Positions 1-6,931 of a DNA stretch of 8,156 nucleotides are shown here, one piece after another (the first letter of the stretch is position 1; each line of letters begins with the position of its first letter). The notes beneath the pieces are model-generated. The model did no database searches. It was given only the letters and a program-made list of their open reading frames with translations, and had not been told where the DNA came from. The DNA is from Candidatus Obscuribacterales bacterium. GTDB lineage: Bacteria; Cyanobacteriota; Vampirovibrionia; Obscuribacterales; Obscuribacteraceae. Position numbers and translations under genes: made by a program. The stretch is from the NCBI GenBank assembly GCA_021732245.1, contig JAKFVJ010000154.1, positions 1 to 8,156 of the forward strand. The letters run 5' to 3'.

Positions 1-1166
1 ATGACAGTGACGACAGGACCAAATATTTCCTGACAGACAACATTCATCTCGGGTTTAGTATCTGAAAGAACTGTCGGCTCCATGAGATTTTTGCTGATGA
101 TTTTTCCGCCTGCTTGAATCTTGGCGCCTGACTTTTCTGCAAGTTTTATCCATTCGACTGTCTTAACTGCGCTTGGCTCGTCAATTACTGGACCGACATC
201 AGTTGATTCATCCAGCGGATCTCCGACTTTCAACGCTTTTACGGCAGACGAGAATTCTTTCAAGAATTTGTCGTAGACCTTTTCTTGCACGTATACGCGT
301 TGAACGGAAATGCAGCTTTGTCCTGCGTTTGAATAGCCACCGCGGCAGATGCCTTTGACGGCTGAGTCTAAGTCGGCATCATCGTGAACTATAACTCCGG
401 CGTTGCCGCCTAATTCAAGAACAATGCGTGTGCCAGGTGCGATTTGCTTGCGTAAATCCCAGCCGACTTGAGCGCTGCCGGTAAATGTGAGCATCGCAAT
501 GCGTGGATCGGTAACAAGCGCTGTGCCTTTAGCGCCGCGGCATGGAATTATTTGCAGAACATCTTCCGGCAGTCCTGCTTCAGTAAGAAGCGCTTTCAAC
601 TTGAGACTGGAAATTGGTGTTTGAGAAGATGGCTTAAGAACAACGACATTGCCAGCGGCAATTGCTGGTGCTACTTTGTGCGCCACAAGATTCAATGGGA
701 AATTAAATGGAGTTATGGCGCCAATAATTCCTAGCGGTTCGCGCAGAACTAGTGCCAGACGACTTTCATTGCCTGGAGATCTGTCCATCGGAATTTGTTC
801 GCCGTCCAAGTGCATCGCCAATTCGGCAGCAACAGCAAAAGTCCCGGCGGCACGTTGTACTTCAATGCGTGCATCCTTCATAGGCTTGCCGCCTTCAAGG
901 GATATTGTCCGCGCCAAGTCATCGGCATTTTTTAAAATCAGCTGGGACGTTTTCGCCAATATTTCGGAGCGCTTGTAAGCAGGCATTGAGCGCATGATTT
1001 TTGTAAAACATTCCTGAGCTATGCCAATAGCTTTGTCGATAGCTTTCTCGTCAGCTTGCCCTATGGAAGCTATGGCTTCGTGGCTGTATGGACTCTTGAC
1101 TTCCAGAAATTCCTCTGTCGATGTGCCCCTGACGCCAAGTGGATAACGTACGATTTCTTTCAACAT
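1..1166 (-). CDS. NAD(P)-dependent aldehyde dehydrogenase, C-terminus outside the window
   Basis: The enzyme oxidises an aldehyde to a carboxylic acid (or acyl derivative) with NAD(P)+ in the cytoplasm; its substrate is unknown. About 388 residues are visible of a family norm near 475-490, so roughly the last 90 lie beyond position 1. Family landmarks are all present. They are the Asn of TPFNFP (N155), the cofactor-binding Lys of KPSS (K178), FTGSAQVG of the Rossmann fold, the general base Glu of LELGG (E251), and the nucleophile in NAGQSC (C285), followed by ISVQR and, near the edge, EIFGPVVTV. The NAGQSCISVQR wording and the EGGKPMKDARIEVQRA helix resemble, from memory, the lactaldehyde-dehydrogenase-like/GAPN-like branch; this is an inference, not a substrate call. 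The ATG at 1166 is chosen because AGGG (1177-1174) sits 7 nt upstream; an in-frame TTG further upstream lacks such a site. The gene is transcribed divergently from the M23 peptidase. Confidence 0.93.
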   Translation of the reverse strand, partial: MLKEIVRYPLGVRGTSTEEFLEVKSPYSHEAIASIGQADEKAIDKAIGIAQECFTKIMRSMPAYKRSEILAKTSQLILKNADDLARTISLEGGKPMKDARIEVQRAAGTFAVAAELAMHLDGEQIPMDRSPGNESRLALVLREPLGIIGAITPFNFPLNLVAHKVAPAIAAGNVVVLKPSSQTPISSLKLKALLTEAGLPEDVLQIIPCRGAKGTALVTDPRIAMLTFTGSAQVGWDLRKQIAPGTRIVLELGGNAGVIVHDDADLDSAVKGICRGGYSNAGQSCISVQRVYVQEKVYDKFLKEFSSAVKALKVGDPLDESTDVGPVIDEPSAVKTVEWIKLAEKSGAKIQAGGKIISKNLMEPTVLSDTKPEMNVVCQEIFGPVVTV

Positions 1167-1224
1167 CGCCCTGCCCTGCTGGTAAATCTTAACGGGCGCA
1201 TACAATGCGCTTACGAATCGGATA

Positions 1225-1253
1225 ATTATAACTTCTAATTCAAATTAGAGTAA
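1225..1253 (-). promoter_or_regulatory. Candidate promoter of the aldehyde dehydrogenase gene
   Basis: A perfect TATAAT lies on the minus strand at 1230-1225, about 59 nt before the ATG at 1166. The hexamer 17 bp upstream (TTACTC, 1253-1248) matches the sigma-70 -35 consensus only weakly. The spacer is occupied by a perfect inverted repeat. The call rests mainly on the -10 box and its place in a divergent intergenic region. Confidence 0.4.
1234..1249. repeat. Perfect 7-bp inverted repeat, possible operator
   Basis: TCTAATT (1234-1240) and AATTAGA (1243-1249) are exact reverse complements separated by 2 bp. The 16-bp palindrome fills the spacer just upstream of the candidate -10 box for the aldehyde dehydrogenase gene. 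It is a plausible site for a dimeric repressor. It is too short to be a convincing terminator and its AT-rich make-up makes chance occurrence possible. Confidence 0.35.
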
Positions 1254-1326
1254 TTTCCTCTTGTAAACCCAGTCATTTTGCAGTGGTAAACTTGTATACG
1301 CGTTATTACTGACAAGCAATACATTC

Positions 1327-2526
1327 TTGAATCGACTCACAACTACTAACAAAGACAGTGTAGGTCGTTTGGCATTGCCGACCGGCTTCGCCATTGCATT
1401 GCTGTTAAACAGCTTTTCCGGATTGGCAGGCATTGCTGCCACCACTACTTTTGAAGCGTATCAAGAACCACGCAGTACTCGCTCGCGTCTAAATGAGATT
1501 GAACAACGCAAGCGCGAAATCCACGAAAAGTATAAGCAAGCGAAGCGCAAAGAAGATGCTGCCATGAGAGCGTTGCATAAAATTCAGCAGACCTACAATG
1601 ACACCAAGGCAAATCTGCATCAGAATGAGAAAGAGCTTGTAAAAACACAGAATAATATCGAAGAGACTAAACGCAAAATAGATAGAACTCAGTCGACGGA
1701 GCAACAACTGTCTCAACAAGCAGCGCAAAGACTGCGCGAAGTTTATGAAGGACATCGTTTAAGTCTGCTCGAGATGTTTTTTCAAGTAACATCATTGCAG
1801 TCGTTGTTGGACTTGTTTTATTATCAAGAGAGAATTGCGGAAGCCGACAAGAAATTGCTTGAGGAGCTGAAACAAAAAGCTCAAGCCTTAGCCGCTAAGA
1901 AAAACTTTCTTGGAGAGCATTCGAATAAGTTAGGCGAAATAATTACAGATATTGCCAAGAAAGCGTCCGAAATCGCCAAGAAAAAGACGGCACAGGAGCA
2001 GATTGCTGACCGCCTAAAAACGCAGCGTGCATTCTACGAACAAGCTGAGACGCAGTTGGCTATTGAATCACAACAGTTGGAAAGACAAATTGTTGACTTG
2101 GAATCAAGCAGACGTGGCTCCGGCGATATGGCAGTTGGTTCAGGATCGATGAGCATGCCTATCCGTGCACCAATCTCTTCGCCATTTGGTTATCGCGGGC
2201 ACCCAATTTTTGGCGGTAGAAGATTCCACTCGGGTGTTGACTTGGCAGGCGCCAATCATACGCCGATTAAAGCATCCGATTCCGGCTGCGTGCTTAAAAC
2301 CGGCTGGTACGGTGGCTATGGAAAAGTTGTCATCGTCAGCCATGGACATGGCAAGTCGACACTTTATGCGCACATGGCTCAGACTGCCGTTTCACCTGGA
2401 CAAAACGTGAAAAAGGGTGAAGTACTTGGCTATGAAGGCTCAACTGGATTTTCAACCGGACCGCATGTGCACTTTGAAGTACGTATCGACGGCAAACCGA
2501 GAAACCCACTTAATTACGTTCGCTAA
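1327..2526 (+). CDS. Exported coiled-coil M23 (LytM-type) peptidoglycan metallopeptidase
   Basis: This is a predicted zinc endopeptidase that cleaves peptidoglycan cross-bridges or stem peptides outside the cytoplasmic membrane. Residues 1-38 look like a signal peptide (basic R3, K9, R14; hydrophobic 15-37; possible cleavage near A37/A38). Residues 51-262 are a long charged coiled coil, broken around 145-165 by a hydrophobic LLEMFFQVTSLQSLLDL stretch, as in EnvC/PcsB/CwlO-type proteins. The M23 domain spans about 278-398 and keeps every key residue: H301 and D305 (FHSGVD), H349 (YAHM), and H380/H382 (PHVHFE). It should therefore be active, unlike degenerate LytM activators. By analogy the coiled coil may dock to a membrane regulator such as FtsEX, but no ftsEX is in view. 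TTG 1327 is preferred because it gives a basic n-region; it has no clear ribosome site, and later TTG codons (1369, 1375) would lose the basic residues. The next gene follows after 56 nt on the same strand. Confidence 0.92.
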   Translation: MNRLTTTNKDSVGRLALPTGFAIALLLNSFSGLAGIAATTTFEAYQEPRSTRSRLNEIEQRKREIHEKYKQAKRKEDAAMRALHKIQQTYNDTKANLHQNEKELVKTQNNIEETKRKIDRTQSTEQQLSQQAAQRLREVYEGHRLSLLEMFFQVTSLQSLLDLFYYQERIAEADKKLLEELKQKAQALAAKKNFLGEHSNKLGEIITDIAKKASEIAKKKTAQEQIADRLKTQRAFYEQAETQLAIESQQLERQIVDLESSRRGSGDMAVGSGSMSMPIRAPISSPFGYRGHPIFGGRRFHSGVDLAGANHTPIKASDSGCVLKTGWYGGYGKVVIVSHGHGKSTLYAHMAQTAVSPGQNVKKGEVLGYEGSTGFSTGPHVHFEVRIDGKPRNPLNYVR

Positions 2527-2553
2527 TTGACGGCAATCTTTCTGGCAAGGATA

Positions 2554-2574
2554 ATTAAGCCGGTGGCGCTTAAT
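2554..2574 (+). promoter_or_regulatory. Hairpin just before the small membrane-protein start
   Basis: ATTAAGC (2554-2560) and GCTTAAT (2568-2574) form a perfect 7-bp stem around a 7-nt loop containing GGTGG. The stem ends 8 nt before the ATG at 2583 and is followed by GGGTTTCC, not a T-run, so it does not look like a normal intrinsic terminator. It could be a stabilising or translation-modulating structure between the M23 gene and the downstream cassette, or could be chance. Confidence 0.3.
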
Positions 2575-2582
2575 GGGTTTCC

Positions 2583-2816
2583 ATGCTGATAATTCTTTTG
2601 ACGTTGTTTGCCTTTCCTCTTGCGGCATGCGCCTATCTTGACTTGACTACAGGTAGTTATTTCTTTCAAATTGCACTGGGCACCATCTTGGGACTGGTGG
2701 TTTCATTTAGGCAGCGCATTAAACACGCTATTTGGTCGATTAAGAACAAGTGCTGCCCTGGCAAAATAGGCGACCAGGTAACCAAAGAAGTTGAGCAAGA
2801 TGATCAAAACAATTGA
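2583..2816 (+). CDS. Small membrane protein with YLDLTTGSY motif
   Basis: This 77-residue protein is not assignable to a named function. Residues 1-17 are hydrophobic, then AYLDLTTGSYFFQ (about 17-29), a second hydrophobic segment (about 28-41), then a basic tail with RQRIKHAIWSIKNK and an acidic/polar end. The YLD..TGSY(F/L)Q pattern followed by one membrane helix and a basic tail recalls the YLDPGTGS-type small proteins often seen beside envelope-modifying enzymes. Here PG is replaced by LT. LAAC at 13-16 fits a lipobox, but there is no basic n-region before it, so a lipoprotein is doubtful. The stop overlaps the next gene by 17 nt, which suggests translational coupling. A real gene is supported by the overlap, its motif and its place in the run. 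The ribosome site is poor (GGG at 2575-2577 only). Confidence 0.72.
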   Translation: MLIILLTLFAFPLAACAYLDLTTGSYFFQIALGTILGLVVSFRQRIKHAIWSIKNKCCPGKIGDQVTKEVEQDDQNN

Positions 2817-4179
2817 AAAGCTCAGCAGCTCGTTTCGTGATCCCAGCGGTTTTGTCTTTGTAAAAGACGGCAAAGTCTATCGTCAGATAAATCAGTCATA
2901 CAAAGACAACTACGACTTGTTGTTGTCTTCCAAGCTTTACGACAGCCTTATTGAGAAGAAGCAACTTATTCCTCATGAAGAAATTTCTGCCGAACCGTTC
3001 GATGCCAGGCAGGCGTACAAAGTAATTCAACCTCAAGAAGTTCCTTTCATTTCCTATCCATTTGAGTGGTGTTTCAGTCAATTAAAAGACGCAGCGCTTC
3101 TAACGATGGATGTTGTCTTGGCTTCATTGGATAGAGGAATGATCCTCAAAGATGCCAGCGCGTACAATGTGCAGTTTCTAAACGGAAAGCCGATACTGGT
3201 TGATACCTTATCCTTTGAAAAGTATTCAGATGGACAACCGTGGATCGGTTACCGGCAGTTTTGTCAGCACTTTCTAGCGCCGTTGACTTTGATGGCATAC
3301 AAGGACACACGCCTGAGCAAATTCTCGTCTGTTTACATAGACGGCATTCCGATGGATTTAGCAAGCAGTCTTCTGCCCAACTCAACCTGGTTTAATCATC
3401 GATTGTTGACTCATTTGCATCTGCATAGCCGCTGGCAAGGAAGTCCAGGAGGAGCCAGCGGTAAACCAGCGGCGAAAATGTCAAAGGACGCTTTAAAAGC
3501 ACTCCTGCAAGATTTAAGAGCGGCTGTAGCCGAACTTAAAGTACGATCCGTCCATTCTGTTTGGGCTAATTACACTCAAAACAATAACTACGAGGCAGCA
3601 AGTTCTGCTCACAAGAAGAAACTTGTTGCTGAGTTCCTTGAAAAGCTCGGTCCGAAAACCGTGCTGGATCTTGGAGCCAATATAGGAGATTATAGCCGTC
3701 TGGCTTCGTCTTCTACGCTAGTTGTCTCCGCAGATCTGGATCATGATTCAGTGGAAATGAACTACAACCATAATCTCTCTAAAGGCAATTCAAATATCTT
3801 GCCACTGGTTTTGGATTTAACTAATCCAACAGCAGCTTTGGGCTTTGATAACAAGGAGCGAATGGCGTTTCTCGAGAGAGGAAAGGCTGATTTGGTAATG
3901 GCTCTTGCTCTTATTCATCACATGGCGATTGCTAATAATGTGCCTCTGGCTAAGATTGCTCAGTTCTTCAGCGGCATGGCGCCATATTTGCTTGTTGAAT
4001 TTGTGCCGAAAGATGACTCTCAAGTTGAAAGGCTGCTTCAATCAAGAGAGGACGTCTTCCCTGATTACACACAGGAAGGGTTTGAGGCTGCTTTCAAGGA
4101 ATATTATTCCATCGTTGATGCGGTAGATATTGAAGGCTCGAAAAGACGATTGTATTTGTTAAAAACCGCGGATGCTTAG
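2800..4179 (+). CDS. NoeA-like two-domain protein with class I SAM methyltransferase
   Basis: This predicted SAM-dependent methyltransferase has 459 residues from the ATG at 2800. That start follows AGAAG (2786-2790) by 9 nt; an in-frame TTG at 2791 would add three residues but has no spaced ribosome site. The N-terminal half (1-220) is a separate domain. It has DPSGFVF...GKVYRQI at 14-30, a YPFEW segment, then LKDASAYNVQF (116-126) and a VDTLSFE stretch (134-140). D118, N123 and D135 mimic the DxxxxN and DFG-like spacing of protein-kinase/APH folds. The C-terminal half holds motif I LDLGANIGD (289-297), the acidic ribose-binding position in ADLD (311-314) and ALIHHM (370-375). The arrangement resembles, from memory, rhizobial NoeA and many uncharacterised bacterial proteins of about 450 residues. 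The substrate is unknown; with a membrane sulfatase-like gene 3 nt downstream, a surface glycan or its precursor is the best guess. Confidence 0.85.
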   Translation: MIKTIEKLSSSFRDPSGFVFVKDGKVYRQINQSYKDNYDLLLSSKLYDSLIEKKQLIPHEEISAEPFDARQAYKVIQPQEVPFISYPFEWCFSQLKDAALLTMDVVLASLDRGMILKDASAYNVQFLNGKPILVDTLSFEKYSDGQPWIGYRQFCQHFLAPLTLMAYKDTRLSKFSSVYIDGIPMDLASSLLPNSTWFNHRLLTHLHLHSRWQGSPGGASGKPAAKMSKDALKALLQDLRAAVAELKVRSVHSVWANYTQNNNYEAASSAHKKKLVAEFLEKLGPKTVLDLGANIGDYSRLASSSTLVVSADLDHDSVEMNYNHNLSKGNSNILPLVLDLTNPTAALGFDNKERMAFLERGKADLVMALALIHHMAIANNVPLAKIAQFFSGMAPYLLVEFVPKDDSQVERLLQSREDVFPDYTQEGFEAAFKEYYSIVDAVDIEGSKRRLYLLKTADA

Positions 4180-4182
4180 ACA

Positions 4183-5724
4183 ATGAATAAATGGCCGCTG
4201 CATCCATTTTTGTTTGCTGCCTTTTCTGTACTGTCTTTCTATAGTGTGAGCACGGTCTTCTGTATCCCTCAAGTGCTCGCTCTTCCAATGATTGTCGCCA
4301 TCGGTGCGGTTGGAGTTTTCCTTCTGTTATTCACACTTGTCAGCAGAAACGTCGTCGTAGCTGCTTTTATGACGACTACATTAGTCTTCTGCTTCTTTGC
4401 TTTTAGATTCACTTACGAAAGTATTTGTAATTTACTGATGTTGCTTCTGTACTTTGTCCTAGGTTCGCGTAATATTCCCATCAGCGCAACGTTGCTTTTA
4501 GGTGTTTGGCTGTTGCTGGCTTTGATTGCGCTTGTTGCTTGTATGAAAAACAGTAAGTATCTAGAAGGGAAAAATTCGCTTTTAAACACAATCGCTGTTT
4601 GCTGCCTATTGGTGTCTATTGTTGATGTTGCGGGCAAGGAAGTAGTTAGAAGACATAGTGCAACAAAAGTAGTTCAAGCTGTTCAGGAGCCTGTCAAAGT
4701 CCAGCAATTGCAAGCTAGTGCAAAGCCTGACATTTATTACATCATTCTTGATGGCTGCGCTCGCCCGGATATCTTGAAGAAGCTTTATCACTACGATAAC
4801 GATAAGTTCACTAATTATTTGAAATCCAAGGGGTTTTACATTGCTGATGACAGTCACAGCAATTACCAGATGACGCCGCTTTCCTTGGGTGCGACCCTTA
4901 ATATGAATTATGTCAACGCAGTCGAAAATATCCAACCGAAATCAAATGATTGGTTCCCGATGATTGAGCTGATTGAAAACAATCTCGTCGTCAAATCACT
5001 CAAGTCCATTGGCTACAAGTACGTAATGTTTAAATCCGACTGGGCCGTCACGCAGAAAAGCCCACTTGCCGATTCGCTCATTTCTCTTAGTTGGAATGAT
5101 GTCTTCTTGAACCGCTTATTGTCGACAACCATTTGGACTTATGCCGAGGATTACGTTCGGGTCCTAAGAAATGAGGCTTGCTCACACTGGCTCAACACTT
5201 TTGACCGAGCAGCTAATCTTGATGATATCCCGTCACCAAAATTCGTATTCCTTCATTGTATCCTGCCTCACCCGCCGTATCTATTTAACGTGGACGGCAG
5301 CCGTGTTCAGAAAGGTCCGTCAGTGATGCACTTGGAAGAATATGCCGATAAGCATTCTTTTGTAGAACAGGTTAAATTCACGGAATCAAAGGTCGAGAAG
5401 CTCATTGATCAACTGCTATCGCATTCAAGAAAGCCGATAATTATCATCCAGTCTGACCACGGACCAGCTTCTCTTGATTCGTCTGAAGGCATTGAATCAC
5501 CGACTAATGATTTTCTGCAGGAAAGAATGTCGATAATAAACGCTTACTATTTTCCTGAAGGCAAGTATTCGACGCTTTACCCTTCAGTTACGCCAGTTAA
5601 TACATTTAGGCTTTTGCTAAATTACTATTTTGGCACTCAATTAGAAGTTCTGCAGGACAAGAGTTATTTTTCAAACTACCTTCAGCCGTATAGATTTATG
5701 GATGTTACAAACCAACTCAACTAG
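4183..5724 (+). CDS. Membrane-anchored sulfatase/alkaline-phosphatase-superfamily enzyme
   Basis: The protein has 513 residues. About six hydrophobic segments (near 7-27, 31-52, 57-75, 81-94, 101-120, 133-150) precede a linker and a catalytic domain from about 180 that should face outside the membrane. The domain shows IYYIILDG with metal ligand D190, the nucleophile region SNYQMTPLSL with T231 as likely attacked residue, LPHPPY with H363, and IIIIQSDHGP with D425/H426 as metal ligands. Having Thr rather than a Cys/Ser sulfatase motif (C/S-x-P-x-R) argues against a classical formylglycine sulfatase. It favours a phosphatase or a phosphoglycerol/phosphoethanolamine transferase-like activity, as in LtaS-type enzymes; the true substrate is unknown. 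It starts 3 nt after the methyltransferase stop with no strong ribosome site, so it is probably coupled to it. Its end overlaps the convergent methyltransferase gene by 8 nt. Confidence 0.85.
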   Translation: MNKWPLHPFLFAAFSVLSFYSVSTVFCIPQVLALPMIVAIGAVGVFLLLFTLVSRNVVVAAFMTTTLVFCFFAFRFTYESICNLLMLLLYFVLGSRNIPISATLLLGVWLLLALIALVACMKNSKYLEGKNSLLNTIAVCCLLVSIVDVAGKEVVRRHSATKVVQAVQEPVKVQQLQASAKPDIYYIILDGCARPDILKKLYHYDNDKFTNYLKSKGFYIADDSHSNYQMTPLSLGATLNMNYVNAVENIQPKSNDWFPMIELIENNLVVKSLKSIGYKYVMFKSDWAVTQKSPLADSLISLSWNDVFLNRLLSTTIWTYAEDYVRVLRNEACSHWLNTFDRAANLDDIPSPKFVFLHCILPHPPYLFNVDGSRVQKGPSVMHLEEYADKHSFVEQVKFTESKVEKLIDQLLSHSRKPIIIIQSDHGPASLDSSEGIESPTNDFLQERMSIINAYYFPEGKYSTLYPSVTPVNTFRLLLNYYFGTQLEVLQDKSYFSNYLQPYRFMDVTNQLN

Positions 5725-6901
5725 TAGTTTCGACATCGACGCAAATCAGAGCCCAGGGCTTTTCTTGTACGCGGGTCATGACTAATGTTGCTTTGCGTGA
5801 GCCTGTTAGTTTCAAACTCTTCTGGAATTGATCAACATCTCCGGCAAGTCCTCGACGGCGGATGTCGACTACTCTGATGTCGTATTGCTTAAGGCGGCTT
5901 GGAAGTTGTTTTTGATTCCAGGGTCCTGAGTCGAGTACTTTGAGAGTTCTGCCGAAAGGTGAGTGCATCTCTTTATCGGAAGATAGAAAGCCAATCTTTT
6001 CGTCGATTTTCCAGGCATTCAATTCGCGTGCTAGTTCTTCCACGAGCCCTGCTCTTGTGACTGATGGATTTGGGTCGAGAAGAAATTCTCCAGGCATTTT
6101 TACATCCACTGGTGGACCGGGCTTTTCTGTCAGTGTATGACCGAAAGGTAGTATTGTCGCCCGCCTTTTAGATTTGGAAAGAGCTGGCGACCAGGCTACT
6201 GCTTCTTTTAAGTCTTTGCCAATGGCAATAAATTCCAACTCCCAGGCATCTGGAAACATTTCGTGGTCAATTCCCGGAGCTGCCTTAATGCCAATTCGTG
6301 TAACTGAATCTAGTAATTCAATACACCACTCAATTGGTGGTTCGCTGTCGCCTGTGCGCATACGACCTTCTGTTGTACGTCTTGCCGGATCAATGAATAT
6401 TCCGTCGGTGTTAGACAAATCAAATGCTCTAACATCTGATTCGTTGTAAGTGACAGGATGACTTACTTTGCAGACATCTGCGTTGACTCTAGCAATTGCA
6501 AGATGCAATGGATCATAATCAACTGCCGCAACTGAACTGACATTTGCCAGGTGAACTAAATCGCCACCTATGCCGCAGCAAAAGTCGGCTATGTTTTTCA
6601 ACTCGGCAAAACGCTTGGCGCGGTATGCAGCGATTACTTCTGAAGATGCTTGTTCCAGTCCCGATTTGGTGAAGTACATTTCCATTGCTCTGGAAAACTT
6701 AGCTTGTGCTTTTAGACGCAGTTGATGTTGTGCCAGCGCATCGAGTACAAGTTGCACTGGAAATTCCTTGCGAAGTTGCGTGCTAATTCTCAGCTCGTTT
6801 TCTGCAGTTAGTTCTTCTTGAGCCAACTTTGACAGCAGTAATTGCCCCTGCTTAGAAAGGAGCGTCTGAAAACGTGCAATGGCATCAGTGGTATTGGACA
6901 C
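5717..6901 (-). CDS. Class I SAM methyltransferase with C-terminal THUMP-like domain
   Basis: The protein has 394 residues and is probably cytoplasmic. It has a helical N-terminus (1-100), a Rossmann methyltransferase core with IADFCCGIGGD (D106, G110, G112), the acidic AAVDYDPLHLAIAR step, and FIDPARR (D171-R175) in the catalytic-motif position. The tail (about 270-390) matches the THUMP-like pattern: LDPNPSVTRAGL (D276), a middle segment with LSSDKEMHSPFGRTLKVL, then DIRRRG (346-351) and a final ATLVMTRV strand. Such proteins are usually annotated as SAM-dependent methyltransferases with a THUMP-like tail. The DPARR motif differs from the D/N-PP-Y/F/W motif of known N-methylating THUMP enzymes, so target base and atom are unknown. 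The neighbouring CCA-enzyme-like gene makes an RNA substrate, perhaps tRNA, plausible. GTG 6901 is preceded by GGGGTGG a few nucleotides upstream. It lies 30 nt after the small upstream gene, so probably in the same operon. Confidence 0.87.
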   Translation of the reverse strand: MSNTTDAIARFQTLLSKQGQLLLSKLAQEELTAENELRISTQLRKEFPVQLVLDALAQHQLRLKAQAKFSRAMEMYFTKSGLEQASSEVIAAYRAKRFAELKNIADFCCGIGGDLVHLANVSSVAAVDYDPLHLAIARVNADVCKVSHPVTYNESDVRAFDLSNTDGIFIDPARRTTEGRMRTGDSEPPIEWCIELLDSVTRIGIKAAPGIDHEMFPDAWELEFIAIGKDLKEAVAWSPALSKSKRRATILPFGHTLTEKPGPPVDVKMPGEFLLDPNPSVTRAGLVEELARELNAWKIDEKIGFLSSDKEMHSPFGRTLKVLDSGPWNQKQLPSRLKQYDIRVVDIRRRGLAGDVDQFQKSLKLTGSRKATLVMTRVQEKPWALICVDVETTS

Positions 6902-6931
6902 TAACCACCCCAGATCTCAATGTCTGTGTAA

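Noticed and set aside
173..1238. Several plus-strand open frames (for example 468-734 and 649-978)
   Set aside because: They run antisense to the aldehyde dehydrogenase, whose frame carries continuous family motifs from 1166 to the window edge.
1267..1326. Longer N-terminus for the M23 peptidase, or a defined plus-strand promoter here
   Set aside because: The frame is open from 1267 but holds no ATG, GTG or TTG before 1327 (only CTG 1309), and TTGCAG at 1278-1283 has no good -10 box at the right distance.
2595..2630. Lipoprotein signal (LAAC) in the small membrane protein
   Set aside because: The N-terminus has no Lys or Arg before the hydrophobic stretch, so signal peptidase II processing is unlikely.
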